Notes: generated by a model from the letters alone, not told the origin. Numbered from the stretch's first letter, positions 53,025 through 61,490 are shown. The stretch is 64,000 nucleotides of DNA from Qipengyuania oceanensis (GCF_009827535.1 NZ_WTYN01000003.1:1-64000); one strand, 5' to 3'. Program-made: numbers and translations.

Positions 53025-55786
53025 TCGCAAAGCTTATCGGGATCAAGTCTCAGCTCATGAGCGGTGCGAGCCTTGCCGCCGGCGCGCAAAAGGTCCGCGA
53101 TTACGGCTGGACATTGGCGAAATACGTCGCCGCGTTGAAGCTCGACGAGGAAGATCTCGCGCGCCTCCACGAACTGGGTGAGATGGGCAAATATCCCGTC
53201 AACGACAAAGGCGATGAGAACCGCATCCGTGATCGCGGGACGATGCATCTAGAGGGCGAGGACTACGACCAACGTGCGCTCGCATTTGCGTACCTCACCG
53301 CCCAGTATGGACCGCGGGCCCTCAAGCACATCGTTGTGTCCTATCGCGAAGGCCCCGTATCTCTCGAAATGGCCGAACGTCATCGCGATACTTTCCTACG
53401 TGTCTTGGGCGCTGAAAACTGTGCAGGCTTTTACGGCCTTCATGGAGATACCGCACGTCCGCATTTTCACCTTGCTATCAACGCATATGATCTGACGCAG
53501 AGAAACCTGAGTAAATGGGGGCAGGGCTTCGAAATCGAGGCCCTTCATATCGCGTCGGCTCTGTGCGAACGCGACGACATGCTGCCGTGTGAACCAAACA
53601 GGCGGTACGTGGCCGATGAAACAGGGGTCTACCACACCTTGTCCGGTATCAAAGTCGCCGACGAGAACGGGCGGATTCTAAATGCCTCGCGAATGCTTCG
53701 CGTCCCTGGCCTACAGCACAAGATCGAAGATGAATTTCGCACGCCGGATGGACTCGAAGAGGGGAAACCTGTTCCGGCGGAAACCTCAGTCAAAATTCTT
53801 GCGAAAGCGGCGCGGGAAAGCGCTCGAGATTGGGAGGGGTATCACCGTGGTCTCGCCCGCGTAGGCCTCCGTTACGAACCTTACGAAGCCGCGGGGAAGA
53901 TTGTCGGTGGCTATTTCGTTCCGGTCGATGCCGATATTTCTAGTAAGGTGCGGGTGAAGGCGAGCGCGATCGGAGCCGGCTACAAGAAGCTCGTCAATCG
54001 TTTCAATCAGACCGAATATCAGGAGCCGCCCAAGGATATCTGGTTCAGGCCATTTCAAACGCTGGGTTATGTCGGTGAGCCTCCTGCAGACGCCGACGCC
54101 CGCGATCGCGAACGAGAGCTACAGAGAGCCGAAGAAAAACGGCTTGCGACGCTGACTGCGGAAATTGCTGCACGACATGGTCGCGATGGATTGTCAGCCC
54201 GGGCTACTCAAAAAGCGCGCGCCGCCAAAAAGCGTAAACAGCTTGGTCTATCGCTGGACCAAGATGACGATCCTCTAAATGATCAAAGCGCCAAGTATCG
54301 CAAATACGAACGCGACTTCATCGAGGGGATCAAGCGCGCCATCAAGCAGGAACGAGGCGCGACGCGTGGACGCAAAAGAACGAAACCGATTGATGGCTTG
54401 CTATGGGGAGCCAGCAGCAGCGTAGTCGATGATCAACCAGCATGGCTGGACAAGTATAATCCTATGCGCCTCAACGGCGTCCGGGAATTTTATGACGGCG
54501 AGGTTCTGGCGTTCACGGAAACCCGCAATTTCGTAGCGGTTCATTCCAGCTCAAAACAGCACAGGATCGATGCGCTGCTGCTCGCCCAGAAAAAGTTCGG
54601 CACCATTCGGATCGAGGGCTCCCGGAGGGAACGGAAACGACTGATAAAACTGGCCGTAGAACTGGATATTCCGCTTGATCGATCACACCAAGGCGAAGCC
54701 GAGAGAATTCAACGTAGGACGGCATCAGAGCAATCAAGAGGGCGGATTAGCGAGCCAAGTCTTGAGACGCAGCCCGAGCCTCGTCAAGAAGTCAACCGCA
54801 GTCAGAGCGACTCTGGTATTGACGAAAACCCGGACAAAGCAGCGCACGCGCTGCGCAAAAACAGACAACGAAAATTAAGCGCTCTGCGCTACCTCGTGCA
54901 GCGCGACAGTCGAGAGCGGCGGCATCGGGTCGAGAGCCACTTTCCTGCCTACGAAATGTCTTGGCTGCAACAAGACAACGAGAGTGCCGCAGATGTCCGC
55001 GGCCCTAACCCGCCCCCGAATGAATCCATTCGCGCTCGCAGGAAGCTTGAAAGCATTGATCCCAACAGGCTGATGCTGGCTTCCTCGCAGGAATGCTACA
55101 AAGGATACCGTTTTCTTGACGATAAGGTGCTAACGACGGTCTTCACCGCGCCGAAACGCTGGCTGATGCTGCCCGAAATCCAGAAGCATCTGAAAGCGCT
55201 GGCTGCGATCCAAATGCATGAGCGCCGCTGGATTGCTTCGGCCGTGCAATCTGGTCGCGTCACGATCGAAAAGGGAGAATTGTTTGCGGTCAGAAAGACC
55301 GACGGCTGGGCAACCGAATTCTATCGTCGACAACGAGACGATCCCCGCTTCCAAGCTACAATACTTCTCGCGAAGGTGGCGCCGAACCGGTTCGCATTGA
55401 ACCTCGATGTTCACCCCGGACTTGCGGCTTGGCGGCAAGCCCACCGGAGCCAAGACGCGGATATAGCGAGCTACATTGCGTATGAACTCAACCGAACGGC
55501 AATCAAGCATGGCGCGGCGAGCGTGCCGATTGGTGCTGAAGCAAGAGACGGCAGGACTTTAACGTCGCTTCGTAATGATGCCGCAGGCGAGTTCCGCAAG
55601 CTGATCGCCTCACCGCTAAGCCGAGATGAGCGCGAAGCGTTGTCCAAAACGCGTTCGGTCACTGCGACCGTTTTTGCGCAATTCCCATGGGCCTCGATCC
55701 GTTCGCCGAAGCGGATGAAGCGGTATGCGCGAAAACAAAGGTTCCGGCACATCGGTACGGCGGTGCACGATAGGAACGGTCGATAA
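53021..55786 (+). CDS. MOBP-family relaxase with LPD7-like segment
   Basis: The 921-residue protein has the motif III signature His141-x-Asp143-x4-His148-x-His150 (HGDTARPHFHLAI), an upstream HIVVSYREG, and a candidate nicking Tyr among Tyr28 and Tyr35 (RDYGWTLAKY). A segment near residues 505-550 (AVHSSSKQHRIDALLLAQ, then IRIEGSRRER) resembles the LPD7 domain seen in large mobilization proteins. The C-terminal part is basic and unassigned. It starts with GTG overlapping the MobC-like stop. This relaxase family differs from the MOBF enzyme at 11119, so two mobile elements are implied. Confidence 0.85.
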   Translation: MIAKLIGIKSQLMSGASLAAGAQKVRDYGWTLAKYVAALKLDEEDLARLHELGEMGKYPVNDKGDENRIRDRGTMHLEGEDYDQRALAFAYLTAQYGPRALKHIVVSYREGPVSLEMAERHRDTFLRVLGAENCAGFYGLHGDTARPHFHLAINAYDLTQRNLSKWGQGFEIEALHIASALCERDDMLPCEPNRRYVADETGVYHTLSGIKVADENGRILNASRMLRVPGLQHKIEDEFRTPDGLEEGKPVPAETSVKILAKAARESARDWEGYHRGLARVGLRYEPYEAAGKIVGGYFVPVDADISSKVRVKASAIGAGYKKLVNRFNQTEYQEPPKDIWFRPFQTLGYVGEPPADADARDRERELQRAEEKRLATLTAEIAARHGRDGLSARATQKARAAKKRKQLGLSLDQDDDPLNDQSAKYRKYERDFIEGIKRAIKQERGATRGRKRTKPIDGLLWGASSSVVDDQPAWLDKYNPMRLNGVREFYDGEVLAFTETRNFVAVHSSSKQHRIDALLLAQKKFGTIRIEGSRRERKRLIKLAVELDIPLDRSHQGEAERIQRRTASEQSRGRISEPSLETQPEPRQEVNRSQSDSGIDENPDKAAHALRKNRQRKLSALRYLVQRDSRERRHRVESHFPAYEMSWLQQDNESAADVRGPNPPPNESIRARRKLESIDPNRLMLASSQECYKGYRFLDDKVLTTVFTAPKRWLMLPEIQKHLKALAAIQMHERRWIASAVQSGRVTIEKGELFAVRKTDGWATEFYRRQRDDPRFQATILLAKVAPNRFALNLDVHPGLAAWRQAHRSQDADIASYIAYELNRTAIKHGAASVPIGAEARDGRTLTSLRNDAAGEFRKLIASPLSRDEREALSKTRSVTATVFAQFPWASIRSPKRMKRYARKQRFRHIGTAVHDRNGR

Positions 55787-55874
55787 ATCCGTTTCCAACT
55801 ATCTTGAACTCAAAAGCCTTAGAAGCCGGAACGCAGATCCGTCTAATAAGGTGGAATATTTGACTGAAGAGAGA

Positions 55875-55896
55875 CCTGCCGGTTGAAGCCGGCAGG
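55875..55896 (+). repeat. Leader hairpin before the DEDDh exonuclease gene (outer)
   Basis: CCTGCCGG-TTGAAG-CCGGCAGG is a perfect 8-bp stem. It is followed by AAGGAAAAGG and an in-frame ATG at 55912, which may be an alternative start of the exonuclease gene. Confidence 0.6.
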
Positions 55897-55937
55897 GCGA
55901 AAGGAAAAGGGATGCGGAAAGCGCGTCCCGCGCCTCG

Positions 55938-55956
55938 CCGGTTTCGACGAAACCGG
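55938..55956 (+). repeat. Leader hairpin before the DEDDh exonuclease gene (inner)
   Basis: CCGGTTTC-GAC-GAAACCGG is a perfect 8-bp stem with a 3-nt loop. It is followed by AGAATAGGA and the ATG at 55966, only 9 nt after the stem. Confidence 0.65.
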
Positions 55957-55965
55957 AGAATAGGA

Positions 55966-56859
55966 ATGATCAACACCGACCACCTGTCACCAGACGCCGA
56001 AGCGTTGGCGGATGAGCTTCAACGCAGCGACGATTATCGCGTGCTGCGGCGCGTCCCAAAACCCTATCCATCGATGCCCCACATGGGACCTGTGCCCGAT
56101 GGTCGTTGCGTCGCCATTGTCGATACCGAAACGTCGGGTCTTTCAGCAGAGCACGACGTCATCATTGAGCTCGCAATCATGCTCTGCTTCGTCGACGATG
56201 GTAGCGAGCTCATAGGCCACTTCGGACCGTTCAGCTGGCTGCAGGATCCAGGCCGTGAACTCGATCCCAGGATCAGCCTCATCACTGGCCTCGGCGCACA
56301 GCATCTGATGGGCCAGAAGATCAACGATACTTTCGCGCGCGGTTTGCTCGATCGCGCTGACCTGATAGTCGCTCACAATTCGAGCTTCGACTCGAAATTC
56401 ATAGAGCGCCGTTATCCCGATCTGGCGGGCAAAGCCTGGGCCTGCTCGTGCAGCGAAATCGATTGGCTGAAGTTGGGCTTCGACGGCCGCTCGCAATCCG
56501 CGCTTCTCGCGCATGCCGGATGGTTTTCGGACGCGCATCGCGCGGCCGCGGATGTCTGGGCGCTGTTCTGGCTGCTACGCCACCGCCAACGCGATCCCGG
56601 TGGAGGTCCGGTCCGCACCCACCTAGCGCGCCTCATCGACGCTGCCGACACGCCCTCGGCCATCGTGCAGGCCGAACGCGCGCCGTACTCAAAGAAAGAG
56701 ATGCTGAAAGCGCGCGGCTATCGATGGAATCCCGACGGCCCGTTCTGGCAGATCGAACTGCCGCCGCAGAAGGTCGAGCACGAACAAGCATGGGGCTATC
56801 GCAACGGTCTTCCAACGATGACCACGCGCACGGTGACGGCGCGCGAGCGGCATCGCTGA
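55966..56859 (+). CDS. DEDDh 3'-5' exonuclease (DnaQ-like)
   Basis: 297 residues with the exonuclease motifs IVDTETSG (about 53-58), HNSSFDSKF and SDAHRAAADVWA, the DEDDh set used by DNA polymerase III epsilon and RNase T. The last 80 residues (KARGYRWNPDGPFWQIEL) form an added domain resembling the small module often attached to plasmid-borne exonucleases. The start at 55966 follows a hairpin and AGGA; an in-frame ATG at 55912 would add 18 basic residues encoded by the hairpin itself. It is probably an element-encoded DNA-repair or replication function. Confidence 0.85.
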   Translation: MINTDHLSPDAEALADELQRSDDYRVLRRVPKPYPSMPHMGPVPDGRCVAIVDTETSGLSAEHDVIIELAIMLCFVDDGSELIGHFGPFSWLQDPGRELDPRISLITGLGAQHLMGQKINDTFARGLLDRADLIVAHNSSFDSKFIERRYPDLAGKAWACSCSEIDWLKLGFDGRSQSALLAHAGWFSDAHRAAADVWALFWLLRHRQRDPGGGPVRTHLARLIDAADTPSAIVQAERAPYSKKEMLKARGYRWNPDGPFWQIELPPQKVEHEQAWGYRNGLPTMTTRTVTARERHR

Positions 56860-56898
56860 ACGCGGCCGTTTCTTCATTCACAATTCGACGCAAATGCG

Positions 56899-56924
56899 CC
56901 GGTGCACTTCTCGGTTGGCACCGG
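56899..56924 (+). repeat. Leader hairpin before the PolB-type exonuclease gene
   Basis: CCGGTGC and GCACCGG form a 7-bp stem around a 12-nt loop. AAGGAAAT and the ATG at 56946 follow 21 nt after the stem. Confidence 0.55.
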
Positions 56925-56945
56925 TGCGCAACAAGGAAATACATC

Positions 56946-57812
56946 ATGACCAATATCGTACCGCTGGGCGGCGAACTCGAGCGCCTGTCTCGCAAGCTCG
57001 AGCACGAAGCGCAGATGTTCCTAGCGCGCAAGCGTGACGGCCGTTTTGATACAGCGCGCCGCTGGTTGATCTTCGATCTGGAATTTGTTTTCGATCGCTC
57101 GCGTCACAAAGGTTACACGAAGTCCGAAGGAAAGGACGCCGAGCTGTCGATCCGTTGGCCGTTCCATCAGGTCGCAGCGGTCAGCTGGATGACGCTGGAG
57201 TTCGTCGCCGATGGAGCTGTTCCGGCGATCGCAGGACCGTTCGTCCTGACTGCCGAGAATGCGGACGAGCGTGACATGGTCACGGCGTTGTTCGACGCGC
57301 TCGAGCAGGATCCCGGTGCGGTCGCGACTACGTGGGGAGGGGAGGCTCGCGACCTTGCCGTCCTGCGCCGTGCAGCGGCGACCCATGGGCTGGTGTTGCC
57401 CCACCAGCTGATCGACGGATCTCCGCACGCGAGGGAGCGGCTCGATCTGTGCCGGGCTAGCTGCGTTCAGGCATCCAGTGTGCATCTACCCGAGCTGGCG
57501 GCCGCGGTCGGTGTTCCATCCAAGCCGACACCATCGGAAGACATCGGCAAGCATTGCGAAGCGGGCAATTGGGCAACGGTGCGTGACCAGGTGCCCGCTG
57601 ATGTCCTCACCACGGCCGTTCTGACAGTCCGGCACCTGGCCGCGCACCGCCAGATCGAATGCCATCAGCCCGATACGCTGGTGGCTATCGCGGACGCCGC
57701 AGGCGCGGCCCTGCCGAACAGCGAATTCATCCGTCGGTCCTTTGCACCCTGGGCAGGAGGTAAGAAGGCCGAAAGCGGCCTACGCGGTACTGTCTACCGA
57801 GCCGCCGCGTAA
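56946..57812 (+). CDS. Predicted 3'-5' exonuclease, PolB-exonuclease-like
   Basis: 288 residues. WLIFDLEFVFD gives a D-x-E exonuclease I motif, WGGEARDLAVLRRAA fits motif II, and the C-terminal third (DVLTTAVLTVRHLA) fits motif III. This is the layout of predicted exonucleases related to the PolB proofreading domain. It is the second DEDD-type nuclease in a row and is preceded by its own hairpin and AAGGA. The long frame that overlaps it on the left (from 56448) is spurious. Confidence 0.7.
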   Translation: MTNIVPLGGELERLSRKLEHEAQMFLARKRDGRFDTARRWLIFDLEFVFDRSRHKGYTKSEGKDAELSIRWPFHQVAAVSWMTLEFVADGAVPAIAGPFVLTAENADERDMVTALFDALEQDPGAVATTWGGEARDLAVLRRAAATHGLVLPHQLIDGSPHARERLDLCRASCVQASSVHLPELAAAVGVPSKPTPSEDIGKHCEAGNWATVRDQVPADVLTTAVLTVRHLAAHRQIECHQPDTLVAIADAAGAALPNSEFIRRSFAPWAGGKKAESGLRGTVYRAAA

Positions 57813-57901
57813 CCGATTGAGTACTCGTCAGAACCATGACGGGAAAAAGCGATCTGAAAGAGAGGAGGAAAAGATGACTTAGGAAATGCCAACAGGAGGC
57901 A

Positions 57902-57931
57902 GGCACGGGCCTCGAGACATAGCACCGTGCC
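57902..57931 (+). repeat. Hairpin 1 in the leader of the gene at 58019
   Basis: GGCACGG and CCGTGCC form a 7-bp stem around a 16-nt loop, 90 nt after the previous gene. The arms recall those of the hairpin at 52444 in reverse order. Confidence 0.5.
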
Positions 57932-57937
57932 GCGAAG

Positions 57938-57956
57938 GGTCTGCCGCAAGCAGACC
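57938..57956 (+). repeat. Hairpin 2 in the leader of the gene at 58019
   Basis: GGTCTGC-CGCAA-GCAGACC is a perfect 7-bp stem with a 5-nt loop, directly after hairpin 1. Confidence 0.55.
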
Positions 57957-57964
57957 GTACCCGA

Positions 57965-58003
57965 GCCGCTCGTCCACCGAGGATGCGCGGCATTTTTTAT
58001 GCC
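57965..58003 (+). terminator. Terminator-like or attenuator structure in the leader of the gene at 58019
   Basis: GCCGC (57965-57969) can pair with GCGGC (57987-57991), followed by ATTTTTTAT. The same T run is also the loop of GGCAT-TTTTT-ATGCC (57989-58003). The two structures exclude each other. The ribosome binding site AAGGAAA and the ATG follow within 16 nt, so this could switch between termination and read-through. Confidence 0.45.
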
Positions 58004-58018
58004 TGAAGGAAACACAAA

Positions 58019-58696
58019 ATGCCCAAGAAGAAAACCACCGCCAGCCGCGCTGTCGCGACCGCCAAGAACACCAACCTCGCTCGCCTGCCCGAGCGCATCG
58101 CCATCGGCGATCATGAGGTGAGGCCCGAACAACTCTACATTATCAAGAAGCGCCAGCCGCGAGGGTCCGGGCCGTGGAACGATGAAAAGTTCGACAAGGT
58201 TGCCTGGAACGACGCTGAGACAGGTCTCGACTGCATTCTGCTGCGCCAGGCATCGGGTGTCTGGGGCGGGTTCGTCGCGGTTCCTCCTGATCATCCGCTT
58301 TACGGCTACCGCGAGGATGCCGTCCCGGCGGCAATCGGCCTCACGCCGCATGGGGGAATCGATTACGCCGAAGCCTGCTCGCGGTACGAGGACGAGGCCG
58401 TGCGCGTGTGCCACGTCCATAGCAGGGCCAATGCCCCACAGGCTGAGGATCAGACAGAAGACAATGCGTGGTGGTTCGGTTTTGCTGCGGACAAGCGCGG
58501 CGACTTGGTTCCGTCGGGGGGCAAGCCGATTCTCGCGCGCGAGGAGGGCGAGATCTACCGCAGCATCGACTACATGTACTCGGAAACCGTGCAGCTCGCC
58601 CGGCAGCTGAAAGCGATCGATGACAGCAGCATCGCCAAAGCCGACCCCGTGCTGGCACCGCCGCCGCCAAGGCTCGGCAAGCCGGGAGGGCGCTGA
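58019..58696 (+). CDS. Conserved-looking protein of unknown function
   Basis: 225 residues. A Lys-rich start (MPKKKTTASRAVATAKNT) is followed by a compact domain with several Trp (GPWNDEKFDKVAWND, GVWGGFVAV, WWFGFAADKRGD), a helical end and a proline-rich tail. AAGGAAA precedes the ATG. It has the typical size and look of element-borne accessory proteins. No motif gives a function. The next gene starts 2 nt after its stop, so they form a pair. Confidence 0.65.
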   Translation: MPKKKTTASRAVATAKNTNLARLPERIAIGDHEVRPEQLYIIKKRQPRGSGPWNDEKFDKVAWNDAETGLDCILLRQASGVWGGFVAVPPDHPLYGYREDAVPAAIGLTPHGGIDYAEACSRYEDEAVRVCHVHSRANAPQAEDQTEDNAWWFGFAADKRGDLVPSGGKPILAREEGEIYRSIDYMYSETVQLARQLKAIDDSSIAKADPVLAPPPPRLGKPGGR

Positions 58697-58698
58697 TC

Positions 58699-59496
58699 AT
58701 GGATCAGCACGAGATTCCTTATGAGAAGCGCCGCAATCCGAACCTGCCGTTCGGCTATTGGTGCATCGCGGATCCGGACGGCTATCCGCACCTTATCGAC
58801 GAGCATGGGCGGCGGTGGTCGTGTCTGCGCGAATACATCTGGTGCGGTCGCCTTGGCATGGCGCGGGGCTCCAACTGGGAGTTCACCGCCACGACTGAGT
58901 TCCTGCTCGCCGTCCTCGCTGCGATCGATAGACGCGTCGTACACATCGAGGAGCGGATCAACGATCTGTTCGGCGGTGCCTGGGATGGCGAACGCCATTA
59001 CGCGTCGTGGCTCGAAGGTCACAAGCTCGCCGAAGGCTTGGCCGGCGATCTCACCCCGGAGGGAAGAGCCATCCTCGTTGCGCTGGCCAGCACGCGCGGT
59101 GCCGAGGCAGCGCCCATTCCAATTGGCCTTCCCACGGTCGCACCGTGGCGTGGGTTCGATGGCGGCGATACCCAGGAAGAGCGCAAACGCGCGTTCAAGG
59201 TTAACGCGGCCTTCGCCGAAAATCTGCCGGGCCGGTTCATCCGGGAACAGATCGGAAGGGAATGGGGGATCAAGCTCATCGGTGCGCCCGAAGGGCCGAA
59301 TATCCCGCTCGGCCGCGTGCTCTGGACCATGACTTTTCCCGACCAGTACGCGCGCGATCGCCTGTTCGCCTGGCTGGTTCACCGGATCGACCGGTGGGAA
59401 GCGTGGACGGCGCTTGCGAGCAAGCACGGAGCACAGGCGTTCACCGAGCATATCCTGCGGTTGCGGTTCGCCGACGAGACAATCGACCTGGGCTGA
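58699..59496 (+). CDS. Protein of unknown function paired with the preceding gene
   Basis: 265 residues, soluble, with WCIADPDGYPHLIDEHGRRW and a Trp-rich C-terminal part (HRIDRWEAWTALASKHG). No signal peptide or catalytic motif is recognised. It starts 2 nt after the previous stop and is co-transcribed with it. A strong hairpin lies after its end, before the next gene. Confidence 0.65.
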   Translation: MDQHEIPYEKRRNPNLPFGYWCIADPDGYPHLIDEHGRRWSCLREYIWCGRLGMARGSNWEFTATTEFLLAVLAAIDRRVVHIEERINDLFGGAWDGERHYASWLEGHKLAEGLAGDLTPEGRAILVALASTRGAEAAPIPIGLPTVAPWRGFDGGDTQEERKRAFKVNAAFAENLPGRFIREQIGREWGIKLIGAPEGPNIPLGRVLWTMTFPDQYARDRLFAWLVHRIDRWEAWTALASKHGAQAFTEHILRLRFADETIDLG

Positions 59497-59526
59497 ACGC
59501 GAGCATTCAATCTTAATCCAATCAGT

Positions 59527-59558
59527 AGCGGGCGGTTCTCGAAAAGGAACCGCCCGCT
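59527..59558 (+). repeat. Leader hairpin before the gene at 59582
   Basis: AGCGGGCGGTTC and GAACCGCCCGCT form a perfect 12-bp stem with an 8-nt loop, the longest of the series. CCAGGA and the ATG at 59582 follow 23 nt later. It could also end transcription of the upstream pair, but no T run follows. Confidence 0.65.
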
Positions 59559-59581
59559 GCGCATTTCCAGGATGTTCTCAG

Positions 59582-60163
59582 ATGCGATATCGAAATTATT
59601 CGCGCTTCCCCGAACGCATGGTCGCGCTTTCCATTTTGCCCCCGCCGCTGGCTCTCGACCGGCCAGCACCATTCGGGTTCGGGGCATTCATCGTCACCCG
59701 TCGCTGGCGTGATGAGGCGGAGGTTGCCTCATATGCGCACGGCTACGGCGCCGGCTACGATCCTGAGCGTATGCGCAGCCACATCGAAACGCTCTTCACG
59801 CCGGAGACAATGGCATTGATCCACATTGCCGCACCATCGTTTTCACGGCGTCATAAACTGGCACCATTGCCTTATTCTTCCTCCTACTCGAGGTACATTC
59901 CCCGATGCGGGCTCAGACGGAACATCCACGCGGTGATCCCGCACGATCAACTGGTTCACGCAGCACGGGTCGGCGGAATTTCGATCCATGGACCGAACCC
60001 GACAGCAATTCAGCGTATCGGTCGCCTCCATACCGAGGCGCAAGCCACGTGGTTGTTCTGGGTGATCGCAGCCTGCCCCCCACGCATCCGCAGAAGCGTT
60101 TTGGCAGGCTATGTGGCTTGGACAAAGCTGCAAAAAGCGAAAGGGTGTGGTTCGACTGTTTGA
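59582..60163 (+). CDS. Protein of unknown function
   Basis: 193 residues, starting at the ATG that follows the 12-bp hairpin and CCAGGA. The sequence (MRYRNYSRFPERMVALSIL..., YAHGYGAGYDPERM, a basic centre with CGLRRNIHAVIP and a hydrophobic stretch ATWLFWVIAACPP) has no motif I recognise. A terminator follows within 10 nt, so it ends a unit. Confidence 0.6.
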   Translation: MRYRNYSRFPERMVALSILPPPLALDRPAPFGFGAFIVTRRWRDEAEVASYAHGYGAGYDPERMRSHIETLFTPETMALIHIAAPSFSRRHKLAPLPYSSSYSRYIPRCGLRRNIHAVIPHDQLVHAARVGGISIHGPNPTAIQRIGRLHTEAQATWLFWVIAACPPRIRRSVLAGYVAWTKLQKAKGCGSTV

Positions 60164-60167
60164 CGGA

Positions 60168-60197
60168 AAGAGGCGCGGTGATCCGCGCCCCTTTTTT
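60168..60197 (+). terminator. Intrinsic terminator after the gene at 60163
   Basis: AGGCGCGG-TGAT-CCGCGCCCC forms a 7-bp GC stem with a 4-nt loop and is followed by TTTTTTAT. Confidence 0.8.
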
Positions 60198-60353
60198 ATA
60201 TCCACACTCGTCCCAAACTTTACTCTGAAATCGCTCCCGTGTCGCCTCCCTCCCCGAAGGGGAATCCTGCACCGGGGGCGTAGTACCGACGGTTCTGTAA
60301 TAACCCTATGCAATAAAAGGATTTAGTAAGGAATTAGAGGCATCAGAATCCCG

Positions 60354-61202
60354 ATGCGGAAATCCGATATGACCCCCTTCATTAGTCGTATGCGGAAAGG
60401 GACATGCCTGCGCCCAGAAAGCGCCCGCGCAATCCTTCATGCAGAGCGGTATGCCTATGCCGCACGAAGGCCGCTCAATGTTTTCATTACCATGAAATTC
60501 CCTAAGGTCAGCAGGTCCGGCGAAAAACCTTATGACGTTTTCCGCAAAAAGTTCTGGGAGAATACAAGGCGACGTTGGAACACGATGGTGAAGGAAAACA
60601 GGAAGTTTTCGCCATTCGACGCAATTGCGGTATTCGAAAACCCGCCAACAGCGAACAATTCAGGGCGAAGGCATCATGGCCCGCTCCATTTGCACTGGAT
60701 GCTTCGTTGGCCTTTCAGGAAGTGCGGCCGCCTAATGTATTTCTTACGGCGACAATTCCATAGGGAATTTGGTGTTGCACCTCCGAGTTCCGTTCGAATG
60801 CAACGGGTTCGATACGGTCCCAGAGCTGCTGCCTATCTTGCGAAAGGCATCGATGCACCATTCGCGAAGCACTTCCACATAGATCACGCCCCCCAAGGGC
60901 CCATTGCCCATCGCAGGATGATCATCTCACGTTCGTTAGGGCCAACCGCGCGAAAGCGTGCAAAAGCCGCTGGGCGAGATCCGCTCCCGAAAAAAAGAAA
61001 GGGCTATTACAGGAAGTTTCGGCCCGTTGATCTAACTCGTCTTATCGGAAGCGTGGGATGGAATGCGATGCCGCAAGCTCCAAAAAAATCCTCCAAGAAT
61101 TCCAAGAACCATCGTCCTCCAAATGCGCGCAGCGCATTTGCAATGGGTAGACGGAAGCGGGTGATGAACCTTGAAAATCCCGCCGTTTCCATTCAACCGT
61201 GA
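60354..61202 (+). CDS. HUH/Rep-like protein, candidate rolling-circle initiator or relaxase-type nuclease
   Basis: 282 very basic residues. PLNVFITMKFP (about 40-50) resembles a first Rep motif. PLHLHWMLRWP gives His112-x-His114 flanked by hydrophobic residues (the HUH metal motif), and AYLAKGID gives Tyr161-x2-Lys164 like the catalytic motif III. The spacing fits rolling-circle Rep proteins. The C-terminal third is Lys/Arg-rich. It is monocistronic, with a terminator 150 nt upstream. If correct, it provides DNA nicking for the element. An ATG at 60369 is an alternative start. Confidence 0.5.
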   Translation: MRKSDMTPFISRMRKGTCLRPESARAILHAERYAYAARRPLNVFITMKFPKVSRSGEKPYDVFRKKFWENTRRRWNTMVKENRKFSPFDAIAVFENPPTANNSGRRHHGPLHLHWMLRWPFRKCGRLMYFLRRQFHREFGVAPPSSVRMQRVRYGPRAAAYLAKGIDAPFAKHFHIDHAPQGPIAHRRMIISRSLGPTARKRAKAAGRDPLPKKRKGYYRKFRPVDLTRLIGSVGWNAMPQAPKKSSKNSKNHRPPNARSAFAMGRRKRVMNLENPAVSIQP

Positions 61203-61490
61203 TTGTGCGCAGTTATCAGCGAGTGCTCAGATCGGTAATTCGATGCAATGAAGTTATCTGCCGATCACCTCGTGCATCTTAGGTTGCTGGCTGCGGAGTG
61301 CTGACGAAGGCCAGCGCATGATTCTGCAGGACGAACTCTAATGCCACGACCGCACTTGGGGCCGTAAGCTGTCCGTCCGGTCTAAGGAACCGGACTCGGG
61401 AAAGCAGACATTCGGGCGATCCCTCTCTGAAAACTGCCGTTTGTTCACGCGATTTACGAATGCGGCTTTCGGCAGATGAGAAGGCTTAGA
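61203..61490. other. Intergenic stretch with a degenerate dispersed repeat
   Basis: About 290 nt with no gene. Bases 61358-61422 are a diverged copy of 14075-14140. GTCCGGT-CTAAGGA-ACCGGAC near 61374-61394 forms a 7-bp hairpin inside it. Nothing else is recognisable. Confidence 0.45.

Noticed and set aside
56448-57812. Extended 454-residue version of the PolB-exonuclease-like gene
   Set aside because: The first 166 residues overlap the DnaQ-like gene in another frame and have an Arg/Ala-rich shadow composition; the ATG at 56946 follows AAGGA and a hairpin.
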